Program-made: the position numbers and the translations under genes
Notes under the pieces: model-generated
Databases searched by the model: none
Seen by the model: the letters and a program-made list of their open reading frames with translations, nothing else
Told to the model about the DNA's origin: nothing
Assembly: GCA_965208975.1 (NCBI GenBank)
Contig: CBDBQH010000003.1
Location: 1,550,001-1,614,000, forward strand
Length of the DNA stretch: 64,000 bases
Source of the DNA: G963663315 sp965208975
Lineage (GTDB): Bacteria; Pseudomonadota; Gammaproteobacteria; Arenicellales; Poriferihabitantaceae
Reading direction: 5' to 3'
Shown here: one piece after another, positions 53,210 through 60,732 of the stretch
Layout: the number at the start of each line of letters is the position of its first letter
Numbering within the stretch: the stretch's first letter is position 1

Positions 53210-53914
53210 ATGCCAACTAACGCCGTATCCACTCCAGACGAAATCTGGAAAATTCTGGAAGGAACCAATGCCACTTTGGATAAGACCAACGCCACTTTGG
53301 ATAAGACCAACGCCACTTTGGATAAAACCAGCCGGGAAATGGCAGAATTCCGTATCAGTCAGGAAGAATCCAGCCGGAAGGTGGCCCAGGAAATAGAAGA
53401 GATTCGCGCCATTCAAAGAGAAACGGTGGAAGAGATGAAAGAAACGGATCGGCGAATGAAAGAAACCGACAAACAAATCAAAAAGACCGAAGCCCTGTTT
53501 AACACCCAATGGGGGCGACTGATGGAGAGTCTGGTAGAAGGAGATTTACTTTCGATTCTGCAGCAAAAGGGAATTGATGTTTCACAGACTTACCGGAATG
53601 TCGAGAAAAGAGGCTACGGGGATGATTACGAATATGACATTATCGCGGCTAACGGTCAGGAAGTGGTCGTGGTTGAAGTCAAGACGACCTTGAGAGTGAA
53701 GGATGTTCAGGATTTTCTGATCAGTTTACGGAAATTCACAACCCGGATGCCGCAGCATCGACGAAACACCATTTATGGGGCAGTGGCTTGGTTACGGGCT
53801 CAGGATGAAGCGGCGGCCTACGCCGAGAAACAGGGATTGTTTGTGATTCGGGCCACTGGGAGCAGCGCCAGCATTGTCAATCGGGAAGATTTCAAGCCTC
53901 AGGTCTTCTCCTGA
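53210..53914 (+). CDS. Coiled-coil/PD-(D/E)XK protein, paralogue 2
   Basis: 234 residues with the same plan as paralogue 1. After MPTNAV, TPDEIWKIL come three exact tandem heptads NATLDKT (residues 20-26, 27-33, 34-40), encoded by a 21 bp repeat. One EESSRK-type unit and the charged block EEIRAIQRETVEEMKETDRRM follow. The shared linker KKTEALFNTQWGRLMESLVEG leads to the C-terminal domain, with D143 and E156-V-K158. The heptad repeat would lengthen a coiled coil in register. Same leader and stop-proximal sequence DFKPQVFS as the other copies. Confidence 0.82.
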   Translation: MPTNAVSTPDEIWKILEGTNATLDKTNATLDKTNATLDKTSREMAEFRISQEESSRKVAQEIEEIRAIQRETVEEMKETDRRMKETDKQIKKTEALFNTQWGRLMESLVEGDLLSILQQKGIDVSQTYRNVEKRGYGDDYEYDIIAANGQEVVVVEVKTTLRVKDVQDFLISLRKFTTRMPQHRRNTIYGAVAWLRAQDEAAAYAEKQGLFVIRATGSSASIVNREDFKPQVFS

Positions 53915-54202
53915 ACCGACACGGGCGGGCACAGTGACCCGCCCCAACCCCCCTCTCCACCCCGCCCACCCACCAACCGTCATCAAACGCCCCACCCGTC
54001 ATCGTAGAGCCTGCCCCCGGCTTGATCGGGGGGACAGGTCTTGTGCCTGTCCGCAAACGCGCCGTCCTGCACCAATCCGTTCATAACCGACAACCCGCCA
54101 TCCCACACCCAACCCATCCCCACATTACATTCCCGCAAACGCGGGAACCCACAACAGACGACATCGCACCACCGATACCAACCCCCGTCATTCCCGCGCA
54201 AG
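53915..54202. repeat. Intergenic repeat field, third block
   Basis: Module B at 54000-54095 with the CGCCGTCCTGCACCAATCCG tail, then module A palindromes at about 54128 and 54187. The first 70 bp is an ACCC-rich spacer. No gene seen. Confidence 0.88.
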
Positions 54203-54299
54203 CGGGAATCCACAACTGCCAGCATATTCACCCCCAACCCCGCGTTCTCTGATATAATCACCAAACCATCAAACCCAACATAAAGGAGTATCCTTGATC
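54203..54299 (+). promoter_or_regulatory. Conserved cassette leader, copy 3
   Basis: Begins at a GCGGGAATCC arm, CACAACTGCCAGCATATTC, then TATAAT at 54253-54258, CACCAAACCATCAAACCC and AAAGGAG at 54282-54288. A TTG at 54294 is in frame, but the ATG at 54300 has the same N-terminus as the other copies. Confidence 0.7.
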
Positions 54300-54941
54300 A
54301 TGCCAACCAACGCCGTACCCACCTCGGACGAAATCTGGAAAATCCTGATAGAAACAAATGCCAGCCTGGACAGAACCAATGCCACTCTGGACAAAACTGC
54401 TGCCAGCCAGAAAGAAACCGATAAACTACTGAAAGAATCCAGCCGGAAAGCCCGCCAGGAAATAAAAGAACTTCGTCTCAGCCAGAAAGAAACCGACAAG
54501 CAAATCAAAAAGACCGAAGCTCTGTTCAATACCCAATGGGGACGGCTGATGGAGAGTCTGGTAGAAGGAGATTTATTAAAGATCTTGCAGGAAAAGGGAG
54601 TGAATGTGGATCAGACGTACCGGAATGTGGAACACAGAGGCCATGGCGATGATTATGAATATGACATTGTCGCAGCCAACGGGCACGAAGTCGTAGTGGT
54701 TGAAGTCAAGACCACGTTAAAGGTGCGGGATGTGAAAGACTTTCTGGTCAGCGTCGGCAAGTTCACGACCCGCAGACCGCAGTATCGGGACAACACGGTG
54801 TATGGAGCGGTGGCCTGGTTGAGAGCCGATGATGGAGCGGTGGCCTATGCCGAGAAACATGGTCTGTTCGTCATCCGGGCCACCGGCAGCAGCGCCAGCA
54901 TCATCAATCAGGATGATTTCAAGCCGCAGGTCTTTTCCTGA
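54300..54941 (+). CDS. Coiled-coil/PD-(D/E)XK protein, paralogue 3
   Basis: 213 residues, shorter coil than paralogues 1 and 2. MPTNAV and SDEIWKIL are followed by one NASLDRT and one NATLDKT heptad, the helix ETDKLLKESSRKARQEIKEL, and the shared linker. The C-terminal domain has D122 (YEYDIVAANG) and E135-V-K137. It is almost identical in DNA to paralogue 4 (56.3 kb), which has one extra NASLDRT heptad, so the two are a recent duplicate. Downstream sequence matches that after paralogue 1. Confidence 0.82.
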   Translation: MPTNAVPTSDEIWKILIETNASLDRTNATLDKTAASQKETDKLLKESSRKARQEIKELRLSQKETDKQIKKTEALFNTQWGRLMESLVEGDLLKILQEKGVNVDQTYRNVEHRGHGDDYEYDIVAANGHEVVVVEVKTTLKVRDVKDFLVSVGKFTTRRPQYRDNTVYGAVAWLRADDGAVAYAEKHGLFVIRATGSSASIINQDDFKPQVFS

Positions 54942-55365
54942 GTCGACGTGGATGGGCACAGAGAGTCGCCCCTGCATTCCCGCACCCACCCGTAATCAAA
55001 CGCCCCACCCGCCACCCGTCATTCCCGTGAAAACGGGAATCCACGACCTTATGGAATCTGTATTACCGACATCGTAGAAGCCTGCCCGCGAACGCGCCGT
55101 CCTGCACCAATCCGTTCATAACCCACAACAATATCCACGCCCCAACCCCGCAACCCACCCCGGATTCCGTCATTCCCGCGAAGGCGGGAATCCACAATCG
55201 ATCATCAACCGCAATCGTAACGGCATCCCCGTGGTTGTTCAGGGCATCCCGCCGCCACAAAAGGACCCGGTAAATTAAATTGTTCGCCCTCCATAAATTT
55301 TCCACTGTACTAACAAACCAAATAGTTACAATCCTTTGAGGAATAATTCACTACATTAATGTCAA
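54942..55365. repeat. Intergenic repeat field, fourth block
   Basis: The first part repeats the post-stop sequence of paralogue 1. Module A palindromes lie at 55018 and 55169, with a module B fragment CGCCGTCCTGCACCAATCCG at about 55095. From about 55260 the composition changes to AT-rich, leading to the hicBA promoter region. No gene. Confidence 0.85.
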
Positions 55366-55395
55366 GTTTATGATTTATTAGTTTATGATTTATTA
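55366..55395. repeat. Tandem 15-bp repeat upstream of hicB
   Basis: GTTTATGATTTATTA occurs twice in a row (55366-55380 and 55381-55395), 55 bp before the hicB start. It is a candidate operator for HicB autoregulation, or promoter DNA. Confidence 0.6.
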
Positions 55396-55449
55396 GTATC
55401 ATGGATATCAGGTTATTGGTAAAATATTCAAGTATTGGAGGAGATAAAC

Positions 55450-55770
55450 ATGAATCGCCAGAAATTTCGTTGCTACATTCGAGGTAGGGACTCGGATTGG
55501 GAGGCAATTTGCACGGATCTGGATATCGCCGTACAAGGTAACTCGCTGGAAAACGCCAAGTCATTACTCAAAGATGCCGTTAATGGTTTCCTCACAGAAT
55601 TGGAAGATTGGCCGCTAGATGACCAAAGACGATTACTAAAACGCCGGTCGCCTTTTTGGTTGCGGATGCAGTTTTTTATACTCAAAAAATGGCATGACAT
55701 GAAATCTCTTTCACCCGGAAATGATTCTCGTCAGAAAACAATCTTCTCTGATTTTGCCTGTGAAATATAA
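55450..55770 (+). CDS. hicB: HicB-like antitoxin
   Basis: 106 residues. The N-terminal partial RNase H-like fold of HicB is visible (KFRCYIRGRDSDWEAICTDL, DIAVQGNSLENAKSLLKDAV). The C-terminus is a basic stretch rather than a clear DNA-binding helix-turn-helix. GGAGGAG precedes the ATG at 55450. It lies before hicA, the reverse of the most common hicA-hicB order, and overlaps it. Flanked on both sides by the repeat modules and paralogue genes. Confidence 0.72.
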   Translation: MNRQKFRCYIRGRDSDWEAICTDLDIAVQGNSLENAKSLLKDAVNGFLTELEDWPLDDQRRLLKRRSPFWLRMQFFILKKWHDMKSLSPGNDSRQKTIFSDFACEI

Positions 55771-55972
55771 AGATGTTGAGCGGGTACTTAAACAAAACGG
55801 ATTTGTCCTCACAAGGCAAAACACTGGTAGCCACCGTCAATTCACTGCAACCATCAATGGGAAAAAACGACTTGTAACACTTGCCTATAATCAAAAAAAT
55901 GAAGAAGTCAAGAAGGGAACATTAGGATCAATCAAGCGCCAGTCTGCACTGGACAAAAATCTGTTCCGATAA
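55760..55972 (+). CDS. hicA: HicA-like toxin (mRNA interferase)
   Basis: HicA has a double-stranded RNA-binding-like fold with an active-site histidine. The protein contains VKYKDVERVLKQNGFVLTRQ and NTGSHRQFTATINGKKRLVT, with the histidine in GSH. GTG at 55760 gives about 70 residues, the family's usual size. An ATG at 55721 adds 13 residues with no likeness and a larger overlap with hicB. With the GTG start, overlap with hicB is 11 bp. Confidence 0.82.
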   Translation: MKYKDVERVLKQNGFVLTRQNTGSHRQFTATINGKKRLVTLAYNQKNEEVKKGTLGSIKRQSALDKNLFR

Positions 55973-56203
55973 AGTAAAAATGACGAACAGGGAAAATATA
56001 ACTTCTGGAGATCATTGTTCTCCAACCATTTCTGCGCCCTAGGCCGTAATTCCCGCCTTCGCGGGAAGCGCAAGCGCCGGCTGATTCGGTGGGGGGTATT
56101 TCACGGATGTGGTGGTCTGATTGCAGGCTGGAGAAAATAACAGCGTAGTAGGCTGATTCGGTGGGGGGTATTTCACGGATGTGGTGGGGGTATTCCCGCC
56201 TTC
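55973..56203. repeat. Intergenic repeat field, fifth block
   Basis: Contains a module A palindrome at about 56047, a 37 bp direct repeat (below) and another module A at about 56191. No gene. Confidence 0.85.
56079..56187 (+). repeat. 37-bp direct repeat pair
   Basis: GGCTGATTCGGTGGGGGGTA and TTTCACGGATGTGGTGG form a 37 bp unit that occurs at 56079-56115 and 56151-56187, with 35 bp of unlike sequence between. It shares the GTGGTGGGGG part of module C. Confidence 0.85.
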
Positions 56204-56302
56204 GCGGGAATCCACAACTGCCAGCATATTCACCACCCAACCCCGCGTTCTCTGATATAATCACCAAACCATCAAACCCAACATAAAGGAGTATCCTTGA
56301 TC
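56204..56302 (+). promoter_or_regulatory. Conserved cassette leader, copy 4
   Basis: Starts in a GCGGGAATCC arm, CACAACTGCCAGCATATTC, with TATAAT at 56256-56261 and AAAGGAG at 56285-56291. Nearly identical to copy 3 from the palindrome arm onward, which is the left end of the duplicated segment. Confidence 0.7.
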
Positions 56303-56965
56303 ATGCCAACCAACGCCGTACCCACCTCGGACGAAATCTGGAAAATCCTGATAGAAACAAATGCCAGCCTGGACAGAACCAATGCCAGCCTGGACAGAAC
56401 CAATGCCACTCTGGACAAAACTGCTGCCAGCCAGAAAGAAACCGATAAACTACTGAAAGAATCCAGCCGGAAAGCCCGCCAGGAAATAAAAGAACTTCGT
56501 CTCAGCCAGAAAGAAACCGACAAGCAAATCAAAAAGACCGAAGCTCTGTTCAATACCCAATGGGGACGGCTGATGGAGAGTCTGGTAGAAGGAGATTTAT
56601 TAAAGATCTTGCAGGAAAAGGGAGTGAATGTGGATCAGACGTACCGGAATGTGGAACACAGAGGCCATGGCGATGATTATGAATATGACATTGTCGCAGC
56701 CAACGGGCACGAAGTCGTAGTGGTTGAAGTCAAGACCACGTTAAAGGTGCGGGATGTGAAAGACTTTCTGGTCAGCGTCGGCAAGTTCACGACCCGCAGA
56801 CCGCAGTATCGGGACAACACGGTGTATGGAGCGGTGGCTTGGTTGAGAGCCGATGATGGAGCGGTGGCCTATGCCGAGAAACATGGTCTGTTCGTCATCC
56901 GGGCCACCGGCAGCAGCGCCAGCATCATCAATCAGGATGATTTCAAGCCGCAGGTCTTTTCCTGA
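56303..56965 (+). CDS. Coiled-coil/PD-(D/E)XK protein, paralogue 4
   Basis: 220 residues. Near-identical to paralogue 3, apart from one additional NASLDRT heptad (21 bp) and few base changes, such as GCCTGG to GCTTGG. Domain plan: MPTNAV start, two NASLDRT and one NATLDKT heptads, charged helix, KKTEALFNTQWGRLM linker, then D129 and E142-V-K144. Identity with copy 3 ends at the stop codon. After the stop the sequence differs completely. The right end of the duplicate is therefore the TGA. Confidence 0.82.
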   Translation: MPTNAVPTSDEIWKILIETNASLDRTNASLDRTNATLDKTAASQKETDKLLKESSRKARQEIKELRLSQKETDKQIKKTEALFNTQWGRLMESLVEGDLLKILQEKGVNVDQTYRNVEHRGHGDDYEYDIVAANGHEVVVVEVKTTLKVRDVKDFLVSVGKFTTRRPQYRDNTVYGAVAWLRADDGAVAYAEKHGLFVIRATGSSASIINQDDFKPQVFS

Positions 56966-56983
56966 AAACAGGGTTGGGAGGCG

Positions 56984-56999
56984 CATCGGCTGACCGATG
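56984..56999. other. Small hairpin after paralogue 4
   Basis: CATCGG and CCGATG pair over a CTGA loop (6 bp stem). No T-run follows, so it is not a standard terminator. The rest of the 204 bp gap to the next gene shows nothing else clear. Confidence 0.3.
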
Positions 57000-57169
57000 A
57001 GTCGCCAAGCGTCTCGTTCCGGGGCTTGAAGCCCAGATACTCAGTCGCTTTTTTGTTCAAAACAGTTTCGTAATCATTCATACGAAAATACTCACACTCA
57101 TTACTAAAGAATGAGTTTTTATATACGTGGCCAGACGGAAAAATTAATCACTCACAACAAGGATCACAA

Positions 57170-57583
57170 GTGAAAAATCTATACATACTTGCGGCTACGC
57201 TTTTCTTGGTAAGTTGCTCTGACGACGCGAAAATTGCGTCGCGTAATCTGTCCAAATCGGCGGACAATTTCGAGATTGACCGGCGCATCGTTTTCTATAA
57301 CGGAATTACAGACAGCTACATGCTGACTATCGAAGGAAAGTGTTCAATCGAGGACCAGAAGAATCAATTAGAAGTAACCTGCAAAATCGGGCATAACCAG
57401 TACAAAAAACATTTTCTCGGTTTGTCCGATAATGTGACCTACTTCGCGGAACAATTGAAAACGACTGATGTAAACGTATATCACCATCGTGTGACGTTTA
57501 AACCACAGCAGATCATCCCCGATATTGACTACCGTGGAAGCTTGGAAGAACTGATAGAAAATGATTCAGAAGACCCTGGTTAA
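57170..57583 (+). CDS. Lipoprotein of phage beta-sandwich type
   Basis: 137 residues from a GTG start. The signal peptide MKNLYILAATLFLVSC has a lipobox ending at C16. The mature part (NLSKSADNFEIDRRIVFYNG, YMLTIEGKCSI, NQYKKHFLGLSDNVTYFAEQ) resembles small lipoproteins of prophages annotated as beta-sandwich lipoprotein. No other phage gene is adjacent, so it is an isolated remnant or a domesticated gene. Confidence 0.7.
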   Translation: MKNLYILAATLFLVSCSDDAKIASRNLSKSADNFEIDRRIVFYNGITDSYMLTIEGKCSIEDQKNQLEVTCKIGHNQYKKHFLGLSDNVTYFAEQLKTTDVNVYHHRVTFKPQQIIPDIDYRGSLEELIENDSEDPG

Positions 57584-57704
57584 GTGACAAACTTCGCCGG
57601 GCTCAATGGGTTTCGGCATAAGCGGGAATCCATCGGACGCAAAACATTACCTGTGATAAACTCACAATCGTTGCCCGGAAACTCGTCTTGTAGAGATCAA
57701 TCAA

Positions 57705-58517
57705 ATGTCTGCTGTATCCATTTCACAACACGAGATCGAGGAATTCCAGCGCGAGGGAGCCATCTGCCTGCGTCAGGCGTTCTCTCACGACTGGCTGGAG
57801 TCACTGGCCGCAGGGGTTGCGAAAAATTTTGAGAACCCCGGCCCATACAGCACACAATATACCCCTCACGGCCAGCCCGGAGGCTTCTACGATGATTACT
57901 GTAACTGGCAGACTATTGACGAGTATCGTGATTTTGTGATGAATTCACCGGCGGCGGAGATTGCGGCCCGCCTGACCGGCTCGGACTCCGTCCGTATCTA
58001 TCATGAGCATGTGCTGGTCAAGGAACCCGATACCAGAGAGGTGACGCCGTGGCATCATGATTTGCCATATTGGGGGTTAGAGGGGAATCAGTTGTGTTCG
58101 ATCTGGCTGCCGCTTGACCCGGTCCCGAAAACAGCCTGTCCGGAATTTATCGCGCAGTCCCACCAGTCCGGGGTGATGTATTATCCGAGACTTTTCGCCA
58201 ATCATGAAAACTATGCGAGCGGGCATGACGGGTTTGAAACGATTCCCGATATTGACAGTAATCGCGACCAGTACAATATTTTGTCCTGGGATCTTGAACC
58301 CGGCGACTGTATTGTATTCCACATGAGAACGCTCCATGGCGCTCCGGCCACGACCGGCCTGAAAACCCGGCGGCGGGGTTTTTCAACACGCTGGCTGGGA
58401 GATGACGCGGTCTATGCCGTTCGTCCATGGACCACATCTCCGCCTTTTGAAGAAATTACATTGACTGCGGGCGAACCGATGGCGCATCCCGCTTTCCCGG
58501 TTGTCTGGACGGGTTGA
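57705..58517 (+). CDS. Phytanoyl-CoA dioxygenase (PhyH) family protein
   Basis: 270 residues. 2-oxoglutarate- and Fe(II)-dependent dioxygenase fold. Iron ligands are likely in TPWHHDLPYWG (H and D), and a later histidine in FHMRTLHGAPA. The Arg for 2-oxoglutarate is probably in RRRGFSTRWLGDD. Some PhyH enzymes hydroxylate aminoalkylphosphonates before a PhnZ-like enzyme acts. The PhnZ-like gene at 20.1 kb is not linked. The gene is followed 25 bp later by malate synthase. Confidence 0.86.
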   Translation: MSAVSISQHEIEEFQREGAICLRQAFSHDWLESLAAGVAKNFENPGPYSTQYTPHGQPGGFYDDYCNWQTIDEYRDFVMNSPAAEIAARLTGSDSVRIYHEHVLVKEPDTREVTPWHHDLPYWGLEGNQLCSIWLPLDPVPKTACPEFIAQSHQSGVMYYPRLFANHENYASGHDGFETIPDIDSNRDQYNILSWDLEPGDCIVFHMRTLHGAPATTGLKTRRRGFSTRWLGDDAVYAVRPWTTSPPFEEITLTAGEPMAHPAFPVVWTG

Positions 58518-58541
58518 GCCAAGGGGTTGGGATTTACGAAG

Positions 58542-60731
58542 ATGGGCAAATCGGTCAATATTCAGGGACTCACTGTAGACGAAGGACTTTACAATCTGGT
58601 GGAAGATGAGATTTTGCCGGGAACAGGGGTGGATTCGAGCCGGTTCTGGGGCGGATTGGCGAAAATCGTTGAAGATCTTGGCGGGAAAAACAAGACGCTT
58701 CTCGACAAGCGTGACGATTTGCAGTGTCAGATTGATGAATATTACAGAAACGGCAAGGCCCTTCTTGATGTCGCCGCACATAAAACTTTTTTGCAGGACA
58801 TCGGCTATCTGCTCCCCGAAGGCGAACCCTTTGCGGTCACCACTGAAAATGTGGACGATGAGATCAGTGAAATTGCCGGGCCGCAACTCGTCGTACCTGT
58901 AGACAATGCACGTTATGCATTGAACGCGGCCAATGCGAGGTGGAACAGTCTTTATGACGCTCTGTATGGCTCCGACATTATTCTTGAGGTGGAAGGCTGC
59001 AAAAAAACCGCGAAATACAATCCGGTGCGGGGCGCCCAGGTGATTCGTTATGTGCGTCAGTTTCTCGACGAAGCGATTCCCCTGGCGACAGGCAGCCACG
59101 CATACTCGGTCCAATACAAGGTCAAATCGGGAAAACTTGTCGTTGTCATGGGCGACGGGAGTGAGACCGGCCTGGGTTGGCGGGAATGTTTTGCCGGCTA
59201 TCGCGGTGACCCCGAAGCGCCTGACAACATTCTGTTCAGGCACAATAATCTGTATATTGATATTTGTATCGGTGAAGGTTATTTTATCGGTAGAGGAGAC
59301 CTTGCGAATATCTATGATGTCAGGATTGAGTCGGCATTGACCACCATCATTGATTGTGAGGACTCGGTCGCCGCAGTGGACGCCGAAGACAAGGTTCGGG
59401 TTTACCGCAACTGGACCGGCCTGATGAAAGGAACCCTGAAAGCTGATATTCGCAAGGAAGGCAAGTGGGTGGAAAGAGTGCTCAATCCCGATCTGGTCTA
59501 CATTGCCGCGGATGGCAGTCCCTTCCGTGTACATGGTCGAAGCGTGATGCTGGTGCGTAATGTAGGAACGCACATGTATACCGACGCGGTCACTTGCAAG
59601 GGAGAGGAGATACCGGAGACCTTCCTTGATGCAATGGTTACGGCGCTTGCTGCCATGCACGATTTAAGTGGAACGGGTGAGTTGAAAAACAGCCGCAAGG
59701 GGAGTGTCTATATCGTCAAGCCCAAGATGCACGGTCCTGAGGAAGTAGCGGCGGCAGTCGAGTTGTTCGAATACGTGGAGCGGGCGCTGGGTCTTGCGGC
59801 CAATACCCTGAAAATCGGGATCATGGACGAAGAACGCCGGACTACAGTGAATCTCAGGGAGTGTATCCGGGCGGCCAGGGAGCGTGTGATTTTCATCAAT
59901 ACCGGCTTTCTGGATCGAACCGGGGATGAGATTCATACCTGTATGGAGGCTGGAGCGGTCATACCCAAGAACGATATGAAGTCATCTTCCTGGCTGCTGG
60001 CTTATGAAGACTGGAATGTCGATATCGGACTGGATTGCGGTATGTCCGGTCATGGTCAGGTTGGCAAGGGGATGTGGGCCGCGCCGGACAATATGAGGGC
60101 CATGATGGAGCAGAAAATTGCTCACCCGAGAGCAGGCGCCAATACGGCCTGGGTGCCTTCGCCGACAGCGGCTACCCTGCACGCGATGCATTATCATTGC
60201 GTCAACGTCAAGATCCGGCAACAACATTTGAAATCCTGTTTGCGGGCTGACCTGGACGACATTCTGACCATCCCCATCCTGGAGCGCACCGTCAATCACA
60301 GTGAAATGGTCAAGGAGTTGGAAAATAATGCCCAGAGCATATTGGGATATGTCGTGCGCTGGATTGACCAGGGGGTAGGCTGTTCCAAGGTTCCCGATAT
60401 CAGTGATGTCGCGTTGATGGAGGATCGGGCGACGTTGAGAATTTCCAGCCAGCATATTGCCAACTGGCTGTATTTCGGTGTAACGACCTCAAGCCAGGTG
60501 CGTAAGGTATTTAAAAAAATGGCGGGAGTGGTGGACCGGCAGAACTCGCATGATCCGGCATATACCGCGATGTCGGATGATCTGGACAATAGCATCGCGT
60601 TTCAGGCGGCGCTGGAGCTGGTGTTCAAAGGCCGGGAAACACCAAACGGATATACTGAGCCGGTACTGCATTGCCGACGCAGGCAACGGAAATCTGCCCT
60701 GAAACCCGATTTGCTCACGCGACAGGACTGA
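58542..60731 (+). CDS. glcB: Malate synthase G
   Basis: Condenses glyoxylate with acetyl-CoA to malate. 729 residues with ATG at 58542 (E. coli 723). A TTG at 58527 would add five residues only. Conserved: LVVPVDNARYALNAANARW near residue 120, TTIIDCEDSVAAVDAEDKV near 270, and GIMDEERRTTVNLRECI with the Mg ligands near 430. With glcF at the start of the window it fits glycolate/glyoxylate use. Confidence 0.95.
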   Translation: MGKSVNIQGLTVDEGLYNLVEDEILPGTGVDSSRFWGGLAKIVEDLGGKNKTLLDKRDDLQCQIDEYYRNGKALLDVAAHKTFLQDIGYLLPEGEPFAVTTENVDDEISEIAGPQLVVPVDNARYALNAANARWNSLYDALYGSDIILEVEGCKKTAKYNPVRGAQVIRYVRQFLDEAIPLATGSHAYSVQYKVKSGKLVVVMGDGSETGLGWRECFAGYRGDPEAPDNILFRHNNLYIDICIGEGYFIGRGDLANIYDVRIESALTTIIDCEDSVAAVDAEDKVRVYRNWTGLMKGTLKADIRKEGKWVERVLNPDLVYIAADGSPFRVHGRSVMLVRNVGTHMYTDAVTCKGEEIPETFLDAMVTALAAMHDLSGTGELKNSRKGSVYIVKPKMHGPEEVAAAVELFEYVERALGLAANTLKIGIMDEERRTTVNLRECIRAARERVIFINTGFLDRTGDEIHTCMEAGAVIPKNDMKSSSWLLAYEDWNVDIGLDCGMSGHGQVGKGMWAAPDNMRAMMEQKIAHPRAGANTAWVPSPTAATLHAMHYHCVNVKIRQQHLKSCLRADLDDILTIPILERTVNHSEMVKELENNAQSILGYVVRWIDQGVGCSKVPDISDVALMEDRATLRISSQHIANWLYFGVTTSSQVRKVFKKMAGVVDRQNSHDPAYTAMSDDLDNSIAFQAALELVFKGRETPNGYTEPVLHCRRRQRKSALKPDLLTRQD

Positions 60732-60732
60732 A

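Noticed and set aside
57170..57583. Prophage region at 57 kb
   Set aside because: Only one phage-like lipoprotein is present. Neighbours are metabolic genes, with no integrase, capsid or tail genes.
58383..59660. 425-codon open frame antisense to malate synthase
   Set aside because: Shadow of glcB, with no motif of its own and overlapping two real genes.
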